Assembly: GCA_959605945.1 (NCBI GenBank)
Contig: CAUHGY010000033.1
Span: 1-18,365 of the forward strand
Source: an uncultured Clostridia bacterium
GTDB taxonomy: Bacteria > Bacillota > Clostridia > Christensenellales > Borkfalkiaceae
Direction of reading: 5' to 3'
DNA length: 18,365 nt
The notes under the pieces are model-generated. The model had not been told where the DNA came from. It saw nothing but the letters and a program-made list of their open reading frames with translations, and ran no database searches. The translations under genes and the position numbers were made by a program. Numbering within the stretch: the stretch's first letter is position 1; each line of letters begins with the position of its first letter. Positions 1-7,720 of this stretch are shown in pieces.

Positions 1-1499
1 GCGTGGAATTCGATTATTCTACCGTGCATGCCGTGACGACCATAAGAAAATCGGGCTATGAAGCGATTATCATAAACAACAATCCCGAGACGGTCTCCAC
101 CGACTATACTACGGCAGACAAGCTTTATTTCGAACCGCTTACGGCAGAAGACGTGATGAATATAATCGAGTTTGAAAAACCGCTCGGGGTCATCGCGTCT
201 TTAGGCGGGCAGACTGCTATAAATCTTGCCGAACCTCTGATGAAGCGCGGTGTAAAGATCATCGGGACCGACTGCGAAGCCATAGATCGCGCCGAAAACC
301 GCGACGCTTTCGAAAAACTGCTTGCCTCACTCAATATTCCCCAGCCTAACGGCAGGGCCGTCACCGCCATAGAGGACGGCGTGAAAGCCGCAAAAGAGAT
401 AGGTTATCCCGTGCTGGTGCGCCCCAGTTTCGTTCTCGGCGGCAGGGCCATGCAGATTGTAAACGACGAAGAGCATCTGCGCAGGTATTTGAAGACCGCC
501 GTCGAAATCGATGAGGACAAACCCGTGCTTGTCGATAAATATATCGTCGGCAAGGAAGTGGAGGTTGACGCGATTTGCGACGGTACGGATGTTTTCGTTC
601 CCGGAATTATGGAACTTGTAGAGAGAACGGGCATTCACTCCGGCGATTCCATAAGCGTTTATCCCGCATTCAGCATTTCGGACAAAGTAAAGGGCACGAT
701 TTTGCAGTACGCCAAAAAACTGGGGCCGGCAATCGGCATCGTCGGGCTTTACAACATTCAGTTCATAGTAGACAAAAACGAAAAAGTGTTTATAATAGAA
801 GTCAATCCCCGTTCTTCGCGCACCGTGCCGTTCCTGTCTAAGGCGACGGGTTACAGCCTTGCGGATATTGCTACCGAAGTGATTCTCGGTAAAAGTCTTA
901 AAGAACAGGGCATATTCGCACTTTACCCGGAAGAAAAAAAGCGTTGGTACGTTAAAGTGCCGGTGTTCTCTTTCAATAAGATCCGCGGACTTGACGCCTA
1001 TCTTTCTCCCGAAATGAAATCTACGGGGGAAGCTATCGGATATGACGATAAATTGAACCGTGCGTTTTATAAAGGTCTGCAGGCTTCGGGCATGAAACTG
1101 CAGAATTACGGCACCGTTTTCGTGACGGTTGCAGACAGCGACAAAGAGGAAGCGCTGCCGCTGATTAGGCGCTTTTACAATCTCGGTTTCAACATTCAGG
1201 CGACGCGCGGTACCGGCGAGTTTTTGAAAAAGAACGGCGTACGCACTCATATTCTGGGCAAGATAAGCGACGGAAGCGACGAAATACCTCAGGCGATCAG
1301 AAAGGGATATCTTGCCTATATCATCAACACCGGCACGGGCGGAGCGGGAAGTTCCGATACCGCCACGCACGACGGTTACGAGATAAGGCGTTTAGCCATA
1401 GAAAACAACGTCAATATATTCACGTCTCTCGATACGGTTTCCACCCTTTTAGACGTTCTGGAAGAAACTACTCTCTGCATATCCACGATAGACGCTTAA
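1..1499 (+). CDS. carB: Carbamoyl-phosphate synthase large subunit, C-terminal half (5'-truncated by window edge)
   Basis: Makes carbamoyl phosphate from bicarbonate, ammonia passed from CarA, and two ATP; this feeds pyrimidine and arginine synthesis. Only the second half of the usual ~1070-residue protein is present: the reading frame is open at the window edge, and the first full codon (GTG, base 3) aligns to an internal Val before EFDY, so it is not a real start. Visible parts, numbered from that codon: the linker before ATP-grasp 2 (NNNPETVSTD 25-34), SLGGQTA (66-72), the ATP-grasp loop RPSFVLGGRAM (140-150), metal/ATP residues EVNPRSSRTVPF (266-277), and the MGS-like allosteric domain (~365-498, with GTGGAGSSD at 443-451). 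In E. coli that last domain binds UMP and ornithine; which effector acts here cannot be read. It lies 12 bases before pyrK in the pyr operon, so a pyrimidine role is likely. Confidence 0.97.
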   Translation, partial: VEFDYSTVHAVTTIRKSGYEAIIINNNPETVSTDYTTADKLYFEPLTAEDVMNIIEFEKPLGVIASLGGQTAINLAEPLMKRGVKIIGTDCEAIDRAENRDAFEKLLASLNIPQPNGRAVTAIEDGVKAAKEIGYPVLVRPSFVLGGRAMQIVNDEEHLRRYLKTAVEIDEDKPVLVDKYIVGKEVEVDAICDGTDVFVPGIMELVERTGIHSGDSISVYPAFSISDKVKGTILQYAKKLGPAIGIVGLYNIQFIVDKNEKVFIIEVNPRSSRTVPFLSKATGYSLADIATEVILGKSLKEQGIFALYPEEKKRWYVKVPVFSFNKIRGLDAYLSPEMKSTGEAIGYDDKLNRAFYKGLQASGMKLQNYGTVFVTVADSDKEEALPLIRRFYNLGFNIQATRGTGEFLKKNGVRTHILGKISDGSDEIPQAIRKGYLAYIINTGTGGAGSSDTATHDGYEIRRLAIENNVNIFTSLDTVSTLLDVLEETTLCISTIDA

Positions 1500-1511
1500 A
1501 ACGGGGATGAA

Positions 1512-2246
1512 ATGAAACAGGGATTATTTGAAATAATCGAAAATAAAGAGATTGCCGCGGGAGTGAAAAAACTTGTTTTGAAAGGCGATGTTTCGGCCGT
1601 GACCGCGCCCGGGCAGTTTATCAATATTAAACTCGAAGGTTTTTATTTGCGCCGGCCTATATCGGTGTTCGATCTCGGAAAGGACAGCGTTGCCGTAATC
1701 TATAAGGTGGTGGGCGGCGGAACGGAATACCTTGCCGGACTTTCGGGCGGTTTTCTCGACGTGCTTACGGGGCTGGGCAACGGCTACGACCTGACTTCTT
1801 CGGGCGACAGCCCGCTGCTTATCGGCGGCGGAGCAGGCGTACCGCCGATGTATTATCTTGCCAAAAAACTTATTTGCAGCGGGAAACGGGTGACAGCCGT
1901 GCTCGGATTCAACACAAAGTCGGAAATCTTTTGTAAAAAAGATTTTGAAGATCTCGGCGTGCAGACGATAATCACCACGGCCGACGGCAGTTGCGGCGTC
2001 AAAGGATTTGTCACCGACGCGATAAAGGGGCTTGATTATTCGTATTTTTATGCATGCGGACCGCAGGGAATGCTTAAAGCCGTATGCGACGCGACTGTTA
2101 CGAGCGGACAATTGAGTTTCGAAGAACGCATGGGCTGCGGCTTCGGCGCCTGCATGGGTTGCAGCTGCAAAACGCTTTACGGCAGCAAACGTATCTGCAA
2201 AGACGGACCGGTGCTCAAAAAGGAGGAAATAATATGGGGAGACTGA
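1512..2246 (+). CDS. pyrK: Dihydroorotate dehydrogenase B, electron-transfer subunit (FAD/[2Fe-2S])
   Basis: Passes electrons from PyrD's FMN through a [2Fe-2S] cluster and FAD to NAD+, which lets class 1B dihydroorotate dehydrogenase use NAD+. The protein is 244 residues, normal for the family (~250-260). FAD contact motif RRPIS is at 47-51, the NAD-binding glycine stretch GGGAGVPP at 105-112, and ACGPQGML at 181-188. The C-terminal cluster ligands are C209-x4-C214-x2-C217-x11-C229, the PyrK spacing; C219 is an extra cysteine. The ATG at 1512 has only a weak GGGGAT-type site before it, 12 bases after carB, so coupling to carB translation is plausible. The last 13 bases overlap pyrD and also hold pyrD's ribosome site. 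Confidence 0.96.
   Translation: MKQGLFEIIENKEIAAGVKKLVLKGDVSAVTAPGQFINIKLEGFYLRRPISVFDLGKDSVAVIYKVVGGGTEYLAGLSGGFLDVLTGLGNGYDLTSSGDSPLLIGGGAGVPPMYYLAKKLICSGKRVTAVLGFNTKSEIFCKKDFEDLGVQTIITTADGSCGVKGFVTDAIKGLDYSYFYACGPQGMLKAVCDATVTSGQLSFEERMGCGFGACMGCSCKTLYGSKRICKDGPVLKKEEIIWGD
2220..2226 (+). promoter_or_regulatory. Ribosome binding site fixing the pyrD start
   Basis: A full AAGGAGG site lies inside the end of pyrK, 7 bases before the ATG at 2234. The same frame stays open back to an ATG at 2084, but that would add 50 residues out of frame over the conserved pyrK cysteine region and has no such site, so 2234 is the start. Confidence 0.85.
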
Positions 2247-3145
2247 GCGTAAATTTATGCGGCATAGAACTCGACAACCCCGTAATTCCCGCCAGCGGCA
2301 CTTTCGGCTACGGCTATGAGTTTGCCGAGCTTTACGATATAAATATACTCGGAACGTTTTCTTTCAAAGGTACTACTCTCGAACCGCGTTTCGGCAATCC
2401 CACTCCGAGAATAGCCGAGTGCCCGTCAGGCATGCTCAATGCGGTGGGGCTGCAAAATCCCGGAGTCGATAAAGTTATCGGCGAAGAGCTTGCAAGGCTG
2501 TCGAAATGTTTCAATAAAAAAGTAATGGCGAACGTCAGCGGCTTTTCAGTAGAAGAATACGCGAAAACCTGCGAAAAGCTCGACGCGTGCGATATTGTCG
2601 GCTGGCTTGAAGTCAATGTCAGCTGTCCCAACGTTCACGGCGGGGGAATGAGTTTCGGCACCGATCCAAAAGCCGTTCAGGCGGTTGTCAAAGCCGTCAG
2701 AAAAGTCGCCTCAAAGCCGATCATAATCAAACTTTCGCCCAATGTAACGGACATAACCGAGATAGCAAAAGCCGCCGAAGCCGCCGGCGCGGACGGAATA
2801 AGCCTCATTAACACCGTTCTCGGTATGCGTATGGATTTGAAAACAAGAAAGCCGCTTCTTAAAAATATTACCGGCGGACTTTCGGGACCTGCGGTGTTTC
2901 CCGTAGCGGTAAGAATGGTCTACCAAACGGCAAGGGCGGTAAAAATTCCCGTCGTCGGAATGGGCGGCGTCAGCAGCGCCGAAGACGTTCTGGAAATGCT
3001 TATTGCCGGCGCTACCGCCGTCGAAGTGGGCGCCGCAAATCTCGTTAATCCGTATGTTTGCAGAGATATTATAGAGAATTTGCCTAAGGTTATGGACAGA
3101 TATAAAATTAAAACTATAAAAGAAATAGCGGGAGGTGCTCTCTGA
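2234..3145 (+). CDS. pyrD: Dihydroorotate dehydrogenase B, catalytic subunit (class 1B)
   Basis: Oxidises dihydroorotate to orotate with FMN, as a heterotetramer with PyrK. 303 residues from the ATG at 2234, the normal class 1B length; the protein begins with the typical short strand and then IPASGTFGYG (18-27). Key sites: K45 in FSFKGTT (FMN/substrate), GLQNPG (72-77), active-site base C131 in NVSCPNV (128-134) with GGGMSFG after it, K166 in IIKLSPN, and the phosphate-binding glycines at TGGLSGPA (213-220) and GMGGVSS (242-248). Cysteine as the base (serine in class 2) and the adjacent pyrK support class 1B. The start codon overlaps the pyrK end by 13 bases, and the stop shares one base with the pyrF start (TGATG). 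Confidence 0.97.
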   Translation: MGRLSVNLCGIELDNPVIPASGTFGYGYEFAELYDINILGTFSFKGTTLEPRFGNPTPRIAECPSGMLNAVGLQNPGVDKVIGEELARLSKCFNKKVMANVSGFSVEEYAKTCEKLDACDIVGWLEVNVSCPNVHGGGMSFGTDPKAVQAVVKAVRKVASKPIIIKLSPNVTDITEIAKAAEAAGADGISLINTVLGMRMDLKTRKPLLKNITGGLSGPAVFPVAVRMVYQTARAVKIPVVGMGGVSSAEDVLEMLIAGATAVEVGAANLVNPYVCRDIIENLPKVMDRYKIKTIKEIAGGAL

Positions 3146-3855
3146 TGGCAAAAGACGTGATTATTGCGCTCGATTTCGACAGTAAAGAAAAAACCCTTGA
3201 ATTTTTGGATAAATTCAAAACGGTAAAACCTTTTGTAAAGATCGGCATGGAGCTTTTTTATGCCGAAGGCCCTGATATCGTGCGTGAGATAAAGAGCCGC
3301 GGTCACAAAATATTTCTTGACCTTAAACTTCACGACATACCGAATACGGTTAAAAAAGCAATGGCGGCGCTGTCTAAACTCGACGCCGATATGTTCAACC
3401 TGCATGCCGGCGGTACGGTCAATATGATGCGTGCGGCGGTTGAGGGTTTGACCCGTCCCGACGGTACAAGGCCGCTTTTAATTGCCGTTACGCAGCTGAC
3501 ATCAACAGACCAGGAAAGTATGGAACGCGATCTGCTGATAAAAGAACCCATAGACAAAGTTGTCATGCACTACGCCGAAAACGCCGCCGAAGCGGGGCTT
3601 GACGGAGTGGTGTGTTCGCCGCTTGAAGCGGGTAAGGTTCATTCTGTTTGCGGCAGAGAATTTCTTACAGTCACCCCCGGGGTGCGCTTCGCCGGCGGCG
3701 ACGCAGGCGATCAGAAGCGCATAACAACGCCTGCCGGAGCAAGAGAACTCGGCTCTGATTACATAGTGGTGGGCAGACCTGTCACTGCTGCGGAAGACCC
3801 CGTTGCAGCCTATGAGAGATGCGTGGCCGAATTTTTAGCTAAAGGAGAAGAGTAA
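3145..3855 (+). CDS. pyrF: Orotidine 5'-phosphate decarboxylase
   Basis: Last step to UMP: decarboxylates OMP without a cofactor; cytosolic TIM-barrel homodimer. 236 residues, the size of the B. subtilis/E. coli type. The substrate lysine lies in KIGMELF (32-38), the catalytic tetrad segment is D59-x-K61-x-x-D64 in FLDLKLHDIPNT, and the phosphate-gripping parts are TPGVRF (177-182) and GRP (210-212). A GGGAGG-type site at 3130-3135 precedes the ATG at 3145, which overlaps the pyrD stop by one base; the pyrF stop overlaps the pyrE start by one base (TAATG), so these genes look translationally coupled. Confidence 0.97.
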   Translation: MAKDVIIALDFDSKEKTLEFLDKFKTVKPFVKIGMELFYAEGPDIVREIKSRGHKIFLDLKLHDIPNTVKKAMAALSKLDADMFNLHAGGTVNMMRAAVEGLTRPDGTRPLLIAVTQLTSTDQESMERDLLIKEPIDKVVMHYAENAAEAGLDGVVCSPLEAGKVHSVCGREFLTVTPGVRFAGGDAGDQKRITTPAGARELGSDYIVVGRPVTAAEDPVAAYERCVAEFLAKGEE

Positions 3856-4502
3856 TGAAAGACATTTCAAGGATCATAGCAAACGATCTGCTCGACATAA
3901 AGGCAGTATTTTTCCGTCCCGATAAACCGTTTGTATGGGCGAGCGGCATAAAAAGCCCCGTCTATTGCGATAACCGTCTGATTCTTTCGGCGCCCGACGT
4001 CAGAAACCGCGTTGAGCAGGCGATTGCGGACACCGTGAAGGAATTCTATCCGCAGACTGAGATATTGATGGGGACATCCACTGCGGGAATAGCCCATGCA
4101 GCTATTGCGGCGCATATTCTCGGCCTCCCGATGGGATATGTCCGCTCGGGAGCAAAGGATCACGGCAGAGGAAACCGCATAGAAGGCAGACTTGAAAAAG
4201 GGCAGAAAACCGTGGTTGTCGAAGATCTGATTTCAACCGGGGGCAGCGTTATAGAAGTTGTGGATGCTCTGCGTGAAGAAGGCGCGGATGTGCTCGGCAT
4301 AGTCAGCATATTTACATACGGCATGAAAAAAGGTCTTGAGCGTCTCGCCGCGGCGGAAGTGAAAAACGTTTCTCTTACCGATTTTGACGCGATAGCCGCG
4401 ATTGCCGCCGAAAAAGGATATATAAAACCCACGGATATAAAAAGACTGACGGCGTTCAGAGATAACCCGTCTGACGAAAGCTGGATAAAGGAAAACATAT
4501 GA
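3855..4502 (+). CDS. pyrE: Orotate phosphoribosyltransferase
   Basis: Joins orotate to PRPP to give OMP, the step before PyrF. 215 residues, a normal length. The PRPP-binding signature VVEDLISTGGS is at 121-131 and the flexible catalytic loop KDHGRGN at 101-107, following YVRSG (95-99). The N-terminal orotate-side segment WASGIKSPVYCDNR (28-41) is typical of Bacillota/archaeal-style PyrE. The start overlaps the pyrF stop by one base and the stop overlaps the pyrB start by four (ATGA). Confidence 0.96.
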   Translation: MKDISRIIANDLLDIKAVFFRPDKPFVWASGIKSPVYCDNRLILSAPDVRNRVEQAIADTVKEFYPQTEILMGTSTAGIAHAAIAAHILGLPMGYVRSGAKDHGRGNRIEGRLEKGQKTVVVEDLISTGGSVIEVVDALREEGADVLGIVSIFTYGMKKGLERLAAAEVKNVSLTDFDAIAAIAAEKGYIKPTDIKRLTAFRDNPSDESWIKENI

Positions 4503-5581
4503 AAAGCGTAATCGATATATTGGATTTGACAGTCGCCGAAGTGGACGGGCTTCTCGCCACGGCAGAGGACATAATCGCTAATCCCGCAAATTATGCCGAA
4601 AAATGCAAGGGCAAAAAATTAGCCACGCTCTTTTTTGAGCCGTCTACCAGGACCCGCCTTAGTTTCGAAGCCGCAATGCTGGAACTCGGCGGCAGCGTCA
4701 TCGGCGTTTCTTCGGCAGAGAACTGTTCCGCATCAAAAGGCGAAAGCGTAGCGGACACTGCAAAAGTTTTAAGCTGTTATGCGGATATAATCGCCATGCG
4801 GCACCCTAAAGAAGGCGCGCCTTACGTTGCCGCGCTTAATGCCGGAATTCCCGTGATCAACGCGGGCGACGGCGGGCATAAGCATCCCACTCAGACGCTT
4901 GCCGATCTTCTGACCATCAAACGGGAAAAAGGGCGGCTGGATAATCTGACAGTCGGTTTCTGCGGCGATTTAAAATACGGCAGGACCGTACATTCGCTTA
5001 TCGGCGCGCTTTCGAGATACGGCAATATAAATCTCGTTCTGATTTCGCCGGAAGAACTTAAAATTCCCACTTACGTCAAAAAAGACATCATCGAAAAACA
5101 CGGCATGCAATTTTGCGAAACTTCCGATCTGGAAAGCGTGCTCGGCGGCCTCGATGTTCTGTATATGACCAGAATTCAGCAGGAAAGATTCAGCGACAGG
5201 GCAGAGTACGAACGCCTTAAAGACGTGTATATTCTTACCGAGGAAAAGATGAAAAAGGCAAAGAGCGATATGTCCGTTCTGCACCCTCTTCCGAGAGTAA
5301 ACGAAATCAGCGTAGGAGTCGACAAGGATCCGAGAGCATGTTACTTTAAACAGGTTTTCAACGGTAAAATAATGAGAATGGCGCTCATTTTAAAACTGCT
5401 CGGCGACGCTGCGGACCCTGCGCCGGTCGCTGTGAAGGGTAAAGCCGTTACGGGGTTGAAATGCACTAATCCCCGATGCATCACTTCGACCGAGCAGGAG
5501 ATAGAGCATCGTTTTCAGCCGTCCGTAGACGGAAAAGTGCTGCGTTGCGTTTACTGCGATAAAACCGCCGCGGAATTATAA
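4499..5581 (+). CDS. pyrB: Aspartate carbamoyltransferase fused to a PyrI-like zinc domain
   Basis: Condenses carbamoyl phosphate and aspartate to carbamoyl aspartate, the first committed pyrimidine step. Residues 1 to ~302 are a full catalytic chain: carbamoyl-phosphate loop FEPSTRTRLSFE (46-57), the mobile loop with S81/K80 region SASKGES (77-83), GDGGHKHPTQ (123-132), the aspartate-side region around R225-Q228, and HPLPR (262-266). After a linker comes an unusual tail (about 318-360) with C322-x4-C327 and C350-x2-C353. Cysteine spacing, the sequence around C327 (RCITSTEQ) and LRCVYCDK match the C-terminal zinc domain of the regulatory chain PyrI, but PyrI's ~100-residue N-terminal effector domain is missing. 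No separate pyrI is in the window. The start overlaps pyrE by 4 bases. Catalytic role is very secure; the tail's origin is inferred from motif spacing. Confidence 0.95.
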   Translation: MKSVIDILDLTVAEVDGLLATAEDIIANPANYAEKCKGKKLATLFFEPSTRTRLSFEAAMLELGGSVIGVSSAENCSASKGESVADTAKVLSCYADIIAMRHPKEGAPYVAALNAGIPVINAGDGGHKHPTQTLADLLTIKREKGRLDNLTVGFCGDLKYGRTVHSLIGALSRYGNINLVLISPEELKIPTYVKKDIIEKHGMQFCETSDLESVLGGLDVLYMTRIQQERFSDRAEYERLKDVYILTEEKMKKAKSDMSVLHPLPRVNEISVGVDKDPRACYFKQVFNGKIMRMALILKLLGDAADPAPVAVKGKAVTGLKCTNPRCITSTEQEIEHRFQPSVDGKVLRCVYCDKTAAEL

Positions 5582-5654
5582 CGGCCGTTCGGAAACTTTT
5601 GAAAAGTGCGGATTTAACTGAATGCGGGCATAAATTTTAATTGGTGGTATAAAT

Positions 5655-6548
5655 ATGAAAAACGTAATATCCGATGCGAAAAGTATGCCGGTTCTGGCAA
5701 TATGCTACGATTTTGACAAAACGCTTTCTCCCGACGATATGCAGGCGCAGGGATATATCCAGTCTGTCGGTTACGATGTGGATAAATTTTGGGCGCAGGC
5801 GAACGAACTTGCCGTAAACAACGATATGGACGGCAATCTCGCTTATATGTTCAAAATGGTGGAAGAAGCCGAAGGCAAGCACATTTTTAACAGAGAAATG
5901 CTGCGTGAATACGGTTCTAAAGTAAAACTGTACAAAGGTGCGGAAGAGTGGTTTTCAAGGATAATAGAATATGGCAAAGCGCACGGAGTGACGGTGGAAC
6001 ATTATATCATTTCTTCGGGCCTCAAAGAAATGATAGAGGGAACTTCGGTCGCAAAGAGCGGGGTGTTTAAGAAAATTTATGCAAGCTCTTTTTATTACAA
6101 TGAAAAGGGCGTTGCAAAATGGCCTGCGCAGGCGATAAATTATACCAACAAAACGCAGTTTCTTTTTCGCATAGAAAAGGGGGTTTTAGACGTCAATGAC
6201 GACAGGGTGAACGAATATTTTCCCAAAAACCGCATGCGCGTGCCGTTCAGAAACATGGTATATATCGGCGACAGCGACACGGATATTCCCTGCATGAAAC
6301 TGGTGAACGTCAACGGCGGTCATTCCATCGGTATTTATGACCCCGTCACGCAGGACAAGAACAAAGTTCTGAAAATGTTTGCCGATAACCGTATACGTTA
6401 TTTCGCCCCTGCGGATTACAGCGAAAACGGCGTGCTCGACGGGCTTGTGAAATCCATAATCGACAAGACCGCCGCATACGAAAAGCTTGAAAATTTTCAT
6501 CTCGGCAACGCTGCGGAAGTTGAAGAGAATTCAAAAAACGGCAAATGA
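5655..6548 (+). CDS. HAD-superfamily hydrolase, substrate unknown
   Basis: A 297-residue soluble protein with the four haloacid-dehalogenase phosphatase motifs: motif I D19-F-D21-K-T (nucleophile and acid/base Asp), motif II Ser in IISSGLKE (118-125), a motif III lysine probably K166 or K155, and motif IV GDSDTD (205-210). The large segment between motifs I and II (about 25-110, helical and rich in Met/aromatic residues) is a C1-type cap that would set specificity; I cannot name the substrate. A GGTGG site at 5643-5647 precedes the ATG. The gene follows pyrB by 73 bases with no clear terminator or good promoter between, so it may be the last gene of the pyr unit; a nucleotide phosphatase role is then possible but unproven. 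A hairpin terminator lies 67 bases after its stop. Confidence 0.85.
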   Translation: MKNVISDAKSMPVLAICYDFDKTLSPDDMQAQGYIQSVGYDVDKFWAQANELAVNNDMDGNLAYMFKMVEEAEGKHIFNREMLREYGSKVKLYKGAEEWFSRIIEYGKAHGVTVEHYIISSGLKEMIEGTSVAKSGVFKKIYASSFYYNEKGVAKWPAQAINYTNKTQFLFRIEKGVLDVNDDRVNEYFPKNRMRVPFRNMVYIGDSDTDIPCMKLVNVNGGHSIGIYDPVTQDKNKVLKMFADNRIRYFAPADYSENGVLDGLVKSIIDKTAAYEKLENFHLGNAAEVEENSKNGK

Positions 6549-6608
6549 AATTGTTATACGGCGCGATGCCGCAATGAAAAACTATGCGCGGCGGAATAAA
6601 TATAGGTT

Positions 6609-6641
6609 AAAAAGTCACAGCCCGGTTGTTGCCGGGCTGTG
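6609..6641. terminator. Bidirectional intrinsic terminator between HAD gene and maf
   Basis: A perfect 10-bp GC-rich stem (CACAGCCCGG 6616-6625 with CCGGGCTGTG 6632-6641) and a 6-base loop. On the - strand the stem is followed by ACTTTTT (6615-6609), a good tail ending maf transcription; on the + strand the tail is poorer (TCGGTTAATTT). It sits between convergent genes and probably serves both. The rest of 6549-6742 shows nothing else. Confidence 0.85.
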
Positions 6642-6742
6642 TCGGTTAATTTGAGAAATATAAATATTTTATTGCGTTATTCATAGGCAAAAAAGATCCG
6701 TTTTAAAATTGCAATTTGCCGGAATGCGCGTGAACGGCTTAT

Positions 6743-7297
6743 TTAATAAGATAAAAGTTTTTTTATCTCAACGCTCAACAGTTCTATGGGAAGACCGATG
6801 ACGTTGCCGATACTTCCTTTTACGTCTTTTACCAGACCGAAACCGTCCTGAATACCGTAACTGCCCGCTTTATCGAGCGGAAGTCCGGTTTTGACATAGC
6901 TTTCGATAAGCTCGTCGGACAGAGTGTTGAATGTGACAAAGCTTTCCTGAAAGCCGCATTTTTTGCCGCGGCGGGAGATAAGGGCGTAACCTGTGATAAC
7001 CGAATGCGTCCTGCCGGAAAGAAATTTCAGTGTTTCGGCGGCGTCTTTTTCGGAACGCGGTTTTCCGATGATTCTATCGGCATAGACGACGGTATCCGCT
7101 CCGAGAACGAGGAAATCTCCGTCAAGTCTTGTAAAAACTTCCCGCGCTTTGCCTAAGGCAAGTTCTTTAACCGTCAGGTAAGGGTCGTCCGATACCGTTT
7201 TTTCGACGTAGCGCGACGGCACGACGGTAAATTCAAACCCCGCTTCCGAAAGAAGTTCGCGCCGCCTGGGCGAATTGCTTGCAAGAATAAGTTCCAT
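6743..7297 (-). CDS. maf: Maf-family nucleoside triphosphate pyrophosphatase
   Basis: Hydrolyses (modified or non-canonical) nucleoside triphosphates to the monophosphate and pyrophosphate; family members act on dTTP/UTP or on 7-methyl-GTP. 184 residues, normal length. Motifs: substrate-binding SNSPRRRELL (7-16), the metal/catalytic GADTVV (66-71), GKP (78-80), and the C-terminal LDKAGSYGIQDGFG (141-154) with GSIGNVIGLP (161-170). The GIQD plus D-K-A-G-S-Y pattern fits the dTTP/UTP-specific YhdE/Maf branch. It stands alone on the - strand. I see no ribosome site before the ATG, and a TATGAT at 7314-7309 (- strand) would place the transcript start only a few bases upstream, so a very short or absent leader is possible. 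Confidence 0.95.
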   Translation of the reverse strand: MELILASNSPRRRELLSEAGFEFTVVPSRYVEKTVSDDPYLTVKELALGKAREVFTRLDGDFLVLGADTVVYADRIIGKPRSEKDAAETLKFLSGRTHSVITGYALISRRGKKCGFQESFVTFNTLSDELIESYVKTGLPLDKAGSYGIQDGFGLVKDVKGSIGNVIGLPIELLSVEIKKLLSY

Positions 7298-7385
7298 ATG
7301 CGTATTTTATCATATGACCGTTAATTTTCAAAACGGTTTAAATATAAATTAAAAAATAATCTCAAATCCGCAATTAGCGCATAAA

Positions 7386-7517
7386 TTAAAACAGCTTAGT
7401 CAGCACGCGCTTATAACGGCGGTTTGGTTTGTTAAACAGACTTATCGGACTGTATAAAACGGCAAATCGGTTACTTTCGGCCGCTTTAACGCCGAATAAT
7501 ACGGCTTTGGCAACCAT
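7386..7517 (-). CDS. Possible small protein, 43 residues, unknown
   Basis: An ATG at 7517 (- strand) opens a 43-codon frame with GGAG four bases before it (7525-7522), ending in TAA. The product begins MVAKAVLFGVKAAESNRF, has no cysteine, and ends in a basic tail (NKPNRRYKRVLTKLF). Codons (GCC, GGC, GTT, AAA, CGC) resemble the neighbouring real genes. It matches no family I know, has no predicted membrane segment, and no convincing promoter is seen on its strand. The frame stays open upstream to 7634, but that part runs through a hairpin terminator and is not likely coding. It may be a chance ORF or the shadow of a non-coding element. Confidence 0.25.
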   Translation of the reverse strand: MVAKAVLFGVKAAESNRFAVLYSPISLFNKPNRRYKRVLTKLF

Positions 7518-7567
7518 TACTCTCCGTATATAATTTTTACGAAATTTGCAGACGTTAAAAGGTGAAT

Positions 7568-7611
7568 AAAACTCACCGCCGAAGATACACGGCGGTGAGT
7601 TTTTGATTTTT
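7568..7611 (+). terminator. Strong intrinsic terminator upstream of the ABC exporter
   Basis: A 14-bp perfect stem (7568-7581 with 7590-7604; core CTCACCGCCG/CGGCGGTGAG) and an 8-base loop, followed on the + strand by TTTTGATTTTT. The - strand tail (TTTTATT) is weaker but usable. No + strand gene lies just before it, so it either blocks read-through toward the exporter, ends an unseen transcript, or acts on the - strand in front of the small ORF. Confidence 0.8.
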
Positions 7612-7615
7612 AACG

Positions 7616-7643
7616 TTGACAAGGGTGAAAACAATATGATAAT
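7616..7643 (+). promoter_or_regulatory. Promoter for the ABC exporter
   Basis: TTGACA at 7616-7621, a 16-base spacer and GATAAT at 7638-7643 (with a second TATAAT at 7643-7648), a good sigma-70/SigA match. It lies straight after the hairpin terminator and gives a leader of about 175 bases before the ATPase gene. Confidence 0.65.
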
Positions 7644-7691
7644 ATAATTGCGTCGGGGGTTGTTACGGTCGGATTGAAATTCATTTTGGAT

Positions 7692-7720
7692 ATTCCGAAA
7701 TGCAGACGGAATTGTTTTTT
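7692..7720 (+). terminator. Weak terminator-like hairpin in the exporter leader
   Basis: ATTCCG (7692-7697) pairs with CGGAAT (7707-7712) and is followed by TTGTTTTTT (7712-7720). With only 6 bp it is marginal, but it sits between the promoter and the start of the ATPase gene, where a conditional terminator would act. No leader ORF or known riboswitch fold is recognised in 7650-7826. Confidence 0.35.

Noticed and set aside
327..1370. 347-codon open frame on the - strand opposite carB
   Set aside because: It mirrors the strongly conserved carB frame, has no family motif, and is rich in Arg/His/Phe as expected of an antisense shadow.
2084..2233. 50-residue N-terminal extension of PyrD from an upstream ATG
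   Set aside because: It overlaps the conserved PyrK cysteine region, lacks a ribosome site, and the ATG at 2234 has a perfect one and gives the normal protein length.
5594..5608. ACTTTTGAAAAGT palindrome after pyrB as a terminator
   Set aside because: AT-only arms with a one-base centre and no T-run cannot form an intrinsic terminator.
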